Source of the DNA: an uncultured Methylococcaceae bacterium
Lineage (GTDB): Bacteria > Pseudomonadota > Gammaproteobacteria > Methylococcales > Methylococcaceae
DNA length: 49,360 nucleotides
NCBI GenBank assembly: GCA_903934875.1
Contig: CAIZPP010000053.1
Location: forward strand, 1 to 49,360
Direction of reading: 5' to 3'
Part shown: positions 45,543 to 49,360 of the stretch, one piece after another
Layout of the letters: each line of letters starts with the position of its first letter
How positions within the stretch are numbered: the first letter of the stretch is position 1
Program-made: the position numbers and the translations under genes
The notes under the pieces: generated by a model
Databases searched by the model: none
What the model was told of the DNA's origin: nothing
Seen by the model: only the letters and a program-made list of their open reading frames with translations

Positions 45543-45926
45543 ATGTGTGCGTATATTGATTCGCTTGCCGCGTTTTTTCGTATTCCTAGTGAATATGTTT
45601 ACCTGTTGACCGGCTTGTTTTTAGGTTTGGCTTTGGGTTGGGTGTTAGGCCGACAGCGGCCCAAAGCTGCCGCCAACCTCCTGCTTGCCGGGGAAGGGGC
45701 CGCGTTGCCCAATGTCCACGAGGCTCCCGGTTCCACAACAGCGGGTGTCAGTTTGGTGGTCAATGGTAAGACAGTCGAAGTCGCACCCGCCATCATGGAA
45801 GAAATTCAAGCTCTCATCATGGAAGGCAACAAAATTGCAGCCATCAAGCGTCTGCGGGAGGCTTCGGGGCTCAATCTAGCTGCCGCGAAGTCGGTGGTGG
45901 AATCGTTGGAGAAAGTGATCCACTAA
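45543..45926 (+). CDS. Membrane-anchored protein with ribosomal L7/L12-like C-terminal domain
   Basis: The 127 residues contain one membrane helix (YVYLLTGLFLGLALGWVLG) at about 20-38 and a linker of 40 residues. The C-terminal domain has the run NKIAAIKRLREASGLNLA, matching the signature helix-turn region of ribosomal protein L7/L12 (NKVAVIKAVR-type). I chose ATG at 45543 because GGAG lies six bases upstream; the longer ORF from 45495 runs into a repeat. It is not a ribosomal protein, because it lacks the L7/L12 N-terminal dimerisation domain and has an anchor instead. Function is unknown; a role in protein-protein contact is a guess. Confidence 0.78.
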   Translation: MCAYIDSLAAFFRIPSEYVYLLTGLFLGLALGWVLGRQRPKAAANLLLAGEGAALPNVHEAPGSTTAGVSLVVNGKTVEVAPAIMEEIQALIMEGNKIAAIKRLREASGLNLAAAKSVVESLEKVIH

Positions 45927-45964
45927 GGAAAGTCTAACATCGCTGGGGCGATGTTAGACTTTCC
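45927..45964. terminator. Perfect hairpin between convergent genes
   Basis: GGAAAGTCTAACATCGC pairs perfectly with GCGATGTTAGACTTTCC around a 4-base loop. It starts on the base after the L7/L12-like gene stop and ends six bases before the stop of the flavoprotein gene on the other strand. Its placement suits a bidirectional terminator, although a strong T-run is lacking. Confidence 0.85.
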
Positions 45965-45970
45965 TGTTCA

Positions 45971-47203
45971 TTATCCAATCCAGCGTAACGCCCCCAAACC
46001 CGCCGCCCGGCCGGTGGCAAAGCAGGCGGTGAGCAGATAACCGCCGGTCGGTGCTTCCCAGTCCAGCATTTCCCCGGCGCAGAAAACGCCGGGCAATGCC
46101 CGGATCATCAATTGCCCGTCCAGCCCCTCGAAGGCGATGCCGCCAGCCGTGCTGATGGCCTCGTTCAAGGGGCGCGGGGCGTTTAAGCGCAATGGCAATG
46201 ATTTGATTGCCACAGCCAGGCGGGCGGGGTCGGCAAAGTCCTCAGGGTCTGCCAATTCCCGCAATAATCCGGCCTTCACTCCGGCTATGCCTGCTTGCCG
46301 TTGCAGGTGTTTTGCCATTGAGGCCGACCCGCGCGGTTTGGACAAGTCATCAGCCAGCCGTTTGCAATCCCTGCCCGGTGCCAAGTCAAACCGTGGTGTG
46401 GCTACACCTAAGGCATCTATCGTATCGCGCAAGGCAGCCGACAAGGCATAGATCAGTTGGCCTTCGACTCCGCCTGCCGTGACGACAAACTCTCCAGGCA
46501 GGAAATGTTCTTCCCCCTCCGCATCGGTGAAAGAGGCAGTGACCGACTTGACCGGCTGGCCGGCAAAACGGCTGCGGAAATGTTCGCTCCAGCGGCATTC
46601 AAAGCCGCAGTTGGAGGGTCGCAAGGGGGTGGTTATGACACCGCGCCCGGACAAGATAGGCAACCAAGTGCCATCGGAGCCTAGCCGCGGCCAACTGGCC
46701 CCGCCCAGGGCCAGAATCACCGCATCCGCTTCAGTGCGTTGGATGCCCTGTGGCGTATCGAAGCACAGGGCGTTGTCCCCGTCCCAGCCTTGCCAGCGGT
46801 GGCGGCTATGGAAGACCACCCCGGCTTTGCGCAAGCGGTGCAGCCAGCCGCGCAGCAGCGGTGCGGATTTTTGCCCGGTGGGGAAGACCCTGCCCGAACT
46901 GCCGACAAACGTACCGATGCCTAAGCCCTGCGCCCATAGCCGCAATTCAGCCGGGCCAAAGGCTTCCAAGAATGGGCGCAGATGCGCTGCCCGGTTGCTG
47001 TAGCGGGACAGGAACGCTTCCATCGCTTCGGCATGGGTGAGGTTCAAGCCCCCCTTGCCTGCCAGCAAGAACTTCCGGCCCACGGAGGCCATGCCGTCGT
47101 ACAGATCGACGCGCACACCACCCGCGATGGCTACCTCCGCCGCCATCAGGCCCGCCGGGCCGCCGCCAACGATCGCGATTGAATGTTTAGTGTTTTTTCC
47201 CAT
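45971..47203 (-). CDS. BaiN/HI0933-like flavoprotein (TIGR03862-type)
   Basis: This 410-residue FAD-dependent oxidoreductase starts with the dinucleotide-binding motif IAIVGGGPAGLMAAEVA and the family stretch GRKFLLAGKGGLNLTHAE. Further landmarks are ALGGASWPRLGSDG, TAGGVEGQLIYALSAAL and, near the C-terminus, GVFCAGEMLDWEAPTGGYLL. The physiological substrate of this branch is not established. The length is normal. The ATG at 47203 lies three bases from an element with TACAGCG-type ends at 47206, so its promoter must lie in or beyond that element. Confidence 0.9.
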   Translation of the reverse strand: MGKNTKHSIAIVGGGPAGLMAAEVAIAGGVRVDLYDGMASVGRKFLLAGKGGLNLTHAEAMEAFLSRYSNRAAHLRPFLEAFGPAELRLWAQGLGIGTFVGSSGRVFPTGQKSAPLLRGWLHRLRKAGVVFHSRHRWQGWDGDNALCFDTPQGIQRTEADAVILALGGASWPRLGSDGTWLPILSGRGVITTPLRPSNCGFECRWSEHFRSRFAGQPVKSVTASFTDAEGEEHFLPGEFVVTAGGVEGQLIYALSAALRDTIDALGVATPRFDLAPGRDCKRLADDLSKPRGSASMAKHLQRQAGIAGVKAGLLRELADPEDFADPARLAVAIKSLPLRLNAPRPLNEAISTAGGIAFEGLDGQLMIRALPGVFCAGEMLDWEAPTGGYLLTACFATGRAAGLGALRWIG

Positions 47204-47205
47204 AA

Positions 47206-47392
47206 TACAGCGTTTTTATCTTAATATCTGATGTTACGCAACGAACACTTGTAGGGCGGCCTTCAGGCCGCTTAGGCCAGCCTAATTCCAACGAACTTAG
47301 TTTAGCGGCCTGAAGGCCGCCCTACAACAGCCAACAAACGGCAATGCGTAACATCAGTTAACAAGTAACTATTCGATATTAAAAACGCAGTA
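47206..47392. repeat. Complete two-shell element
   Basis: This is the best complete example. Outer ends: TACAGCGTTTTTATCTT (47206) and the 29-bp unit ending AAAAACGCAGTA (47364-47392). Inner shell: CTGATGTTACGCA (47228-47240) and TGCGTAACATCAG (47345-47357). Cargo: the hairpin GTAGGGCGGCCTTCAGGCCG / CGGCCTGAAGGCCGCCCTAC. The cargo differs from all other copies. Confidence 0.9.
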
Positions 47393-47423
47393 GCAAAGTC
47401 CTTTATGTCCCTTTGGGTGAGGG

Positions 47424-47651
47424 TTAGTGCTGGCCTTCGACAAGCCTGAGGTAAAGTGCCTCGACCTGTTTCCTTGCCCATGGAGTGCTTCTGAGGAATT
47501 TCAGGCTGGATTTTATGCTGGGTTCATGGTTGAAGCACTTGATGTTGATCTGCTGTCCCAGCGCTTCCCAGCCGTAATGTTCTACCAGTCGGGTGAGGAT
47601 GGTTTCCAGTGTCAGTCCGTGTAGGGGGTTGTTGGGTTGGGAGTGGGTCAT
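47424..47651 (-). CDS. VF530 family DNA-binding protein (DUF2132)
   Basis: The 75 residues show a clear family pattern: [20 protein letters not shown], then [13 protein letters not shown] and [22 protein letters not shown]530 members are small helical proteins proposed to bind DNA; their cellular role is not established. I chose ATG at 47651, which gives the family's typical length; longer frames run into a palindrome. No strong Shine-Dalgarno is seen. It is on the same strand as, but 353 bp from, the phosphoesterase gene. Confidence 0.85.
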   Translation of the reverse strand: MTHSQPNNPLHGLTLETILTRLVEHYGWEALGQQINIKCFNHEPSIKSSLKFLRSTPWARKQVEALYLRLVEGQH

Positions 47652-47750
47652 GGCAATATTTTTTGCAAAAGTCCCTTTGTCGGTTGATTCCATAGGCCGG
47701 ACAACCAGTCTGGTATTCGACGAAATATCGTTGGTTGGAACAATACCTTC

Positions 47751-47802
47751 GCCAAGCTGGTGCTTGGCGTTCCCATTGGGAGCGCCAAGCACCAGCTTGG
47801 CC
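47751..47802. repeat. GCCAAGCTGG palindrome, core only
   Basis: GCCAAGCTGGTGCTTGGCG and GCGCCAAGCACCAGCTTGGC are complementary. Unlike the copies at 25.8 and 45.4 kb, no longer flanks are conserved. It lies in the 353-bp gap 47652-48004. Confidence 0.8.
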
Positions 47803-47885
47803 TTAGACCGGCTATTCTGTGCCAAGACCTGAGGTCTCGCACGATATCGGCGAAGTAATCATTATACTACGTCAAATTCAATGAC

Positions 47886-48006
47886 TACAGTGTTTTCATT
47901 TTTAACATAACACTAGAATGGCTATTCAGTAATTCCTTCCATTTAGCCGTATATCCTGAACTCTCCACTAGCCATCAAGTAATTGTCGGATGTTGAAAAC
48001 GCTGTT
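47886..48006. repeat. 121-bp outer-shell element overlapping a stop codon
   Basis: A degenerate left end (TACAGTGTTTTCA at 47886) and an intact right 29-bp unit (47978-48006, ending GATGTTGAAAACGCTGTT). The right end overlaps the stop codon (48005-48007, minus strand) of the phosphoesterase gene by two bases. Confidence 0.75.
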
Positions 48007-49360
48007 AAGTGTACGGTATGTGGAATTTCCCGTTTTGATCAAAAAACATCATATGCAGAAAAGATTTGGCACCCTCTGGGGTGGGTGGCACGGTTCCAGG
48101 ATCATAGCCTATAGAGCGGGCGACATTGCGCAAAGTATACTCCGCAATTTGCGATAAGCGCTCATTGCCGCCGGTGTCGGGGTGATACGACTGCACCTTG
48201 ATGAGTGGCCAGTCAGTGCGAGGTTCGGTTAAGTTAAACATGGGCGCTATACTCGGCGCTATTTCGTCACGCTGGGTCAGTGCTGGCCCTAGGTCAAAAC
48301 GGTCACGCAAGGACCTGAGCACCGAGCAATTGTGGAAGGTATCGGTAATCACCGTCTCGCGCTGGGTGTAAGGCGATACGACGACGACGGGGATGCGCAA
48401 GCCGAGCCGGTCAAACGCAAAAGGGGGGTTTTTAGAACGGTACTCGTCGGGAGGAATGATAGCGGGTGGCGGCACATGGTCGTAGGTTCCGCCGTGTTCA
48501 TCAAAACAGATGATTAACGCGGTGCTTTCCCAGGCAGGTGATTTCCTGACCGTTTCATACACAGTTGCCAGAAATTCTTCGCCCGCACGGATGTCGGTGG
48601 GCGGGTGGTAATCCGTCAACGGGGAGAACATCAGGTTAGGCTCCAGCCAAGAGAAGGCGGGCAGTTCGCCCTTGCCCGCATCCGCGATGAAGTCTTCCCA
48701 AGTGGCTGCATGATCGGCTATTTCGGGAATATGATGCACGCCGCCGAGTAGCGAAATGCTAACCGGTATGACTTGAGTCGGGCGGTCATAATAAACTTTC
48801 CATGGGATGTTTTTTTCCGTGAATAAGTCAAAAATGGTTTTGCTGGTTTCAGAAAAAGCCTCATTGATGATTATCTCATTGTCAATGCGGCCTTGGCTGG
48901 TGCCGGTCAGAAAGAATTCGCGATTCGGGTTGGTGCAAGTCGGAACTTCACTGAACCAACGCGTGAATACGCCATATTCTTGGGCGAGCGTGTTAATGAC
49001 TGGGGCGGTTTCCGGGGTGTATACCGCCGCAATGCTCTGCATTTCCTCATCAGTGGGTTCCCTGCCTGTCTGCCATTTATAGTTCCAATAATAATCCAGA
49101 GCAGCCCCGTCCATAGTGGGCGTTCCGGCGTTTTCTGGAATATTGTAAGGAGCTTCCATGAAATCAGGAAAGGCGGCTGAACCCGCCTTGCCTCCGTTCG
49201 ATGGGGGGCTATATTGATTCCAAAGCTGGGCATTGGCGTTAGGCCACTGCTCGCCTGGGTCAGGGTCGGGGTCCCAGAAACCGCTAGCCTTATGAATCTT
49301 AACGCTACCTCCTGGGTAATTTAAGGTAATGTCTTTATCTTTAACCCCGTCTTCGGGACG
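48005..49360 (-). CDS. Phosphoesterase family protein (phospholipase C/AcpA-like), 5' end outside window
   Basis: The frame is open from the right edge of the window to its stop, giving at least 451 residues; the start and any signal peptide lie outside. The family hallmark LIICFDEHGGTYDHVPPP is present, along with SWLEPNLMFSPLTDYHPPTD and VVVVSPYTQRETVITDTFHN. These match metal-dependent phosphoesterases such as phospholipase C and acid phosphatase AcpA. Such proteins are usually exported and cleave phosphate esters. The upstream part (RPEDGVKDKD, FWDPDPDPGEQWPNANAQL) has no stop codon. The exact substrate cannot be told. Confidence 0.88.
   Translation of the reverse strand, partial: RPEDGVKDKDITLNYPGGSVKIHKASGFWDPDPDPGEQWPNANAQLWNQYSPPSNGGKAGSAAFPDFMEAPYNIPENAGTPTMDGAALDYYWNYKWQTGREPTDEEMQSIAAVYTPETAPVINTLAQEYGVFTRWFSEVPTCTNPNREFFLTGTSQGRIDNEIIINEAFSETSKTIFDLFTEKNIPWKVYYDRPTQVIPVSISLLGGVHHIPEIADHAATWEDFIADAGKGELPAFSWLEPNLMFSPLTDYHPPTDIRAGEEFLATVYETVRKSPAWESTALIICFDEHGGTYDHVPPPAIIPPDEYRSKNPPFAFDRLGLRIPVVVVSPYTQRETVITDTFHNCSVLRSLRDRFDLGPALTQRDEIAPSIAPMFNLTEPRTDWPLIKVQSYHPDTGGNERLSQIAEYTLRNVARSIGYDPGTVPPTPEGAKSFLHMMFFDQNGKFHIPYT

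Noticed and set aside
47652-47825. Longer N-terminus for the VF530 protein
   Set aside because: The extra codons come from a GCCAAGCTGG palindrome, and the family is normally about 75 residues.

Overview
This 49,360-base window looks like a chromosomal segment of a gammaproteobacterium. The best evidence is an smc-zipA pair, since ZipA is a gammaproteobacterial cell-division protein. A secreted protein with a VPLPA-type (PEP-CTERM-like) sorting tail, several copper-handling genes and very dense intergenic palindromes would suit a Methylococcales-type methanotroph, but that placement is inference. No plasmid, phage or complete insertion-sequence gene is visible. Nearly every long gap holds small palindromic repeats.

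Layout, left to right. 1-9800: a PilZ protein, a very large alpha-2-macroglobulin, a CCxG/VPLPA-CTERM secreted protein with a clear terminator, an acyltransferase-3 membrane protein, and argB. 10,000-18,530: a hybrid sensor kinase, a copper P1B-ATPase operon (ATPase, HMA-like membrane protein, His-rich membrane protein), a free-standing ATPase metal-binding domain, and a TauE-like membrane protein fused to a cupredoxin domain. Together these look like a copper-handling neighbourhood. 18,600-19,800: a 54-bp tandem array, a truncated DODA-type dioxygenase remnant, nested palindromes and tRNA-Arg(CCT). 19,880-25,150: three overlapping glycosyltransferase genes divergent from a Wzx-like flippase, a surface-polysaccharide locus. 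25,150-26,450: 1.3 kb of repeats. 26,455-33,135: a 2,226-residue YadA-like trimeric autotransporter adhesin. 33,560-36,200: an unusual DoxX-like/NDH-2-like/cyclic-nucleotide-binding fusion. 36,600-41,450: queF, smc, zipA. 41,800-49,360: an M48 peptidase, a small secreted Pro/Tyr-rich protein, a methyltransferase, a membrane-anchored L7/L12-like protein, a BaiN-like flavoprotein, a VF530-type protein and the 3' part of a phosphoesterase gene that runs off the right edge.

The most unusual signal is not a protein. It is a layered family of small palindromic elements. An inner shell has fixed ends, CTGATGTTACGCA and TGCGTAACATCAG, around interchangeable hairpin cargo. An outer shell has ends of the type TACAGCGTTTT and AAAACGCTGTA. 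Copies lie within a few bases of gene boundaries. Two genes appear to take their start codon from the outer-shell repeat, and one stop codon overlaps it. No transposase that could move these elements is visible here.
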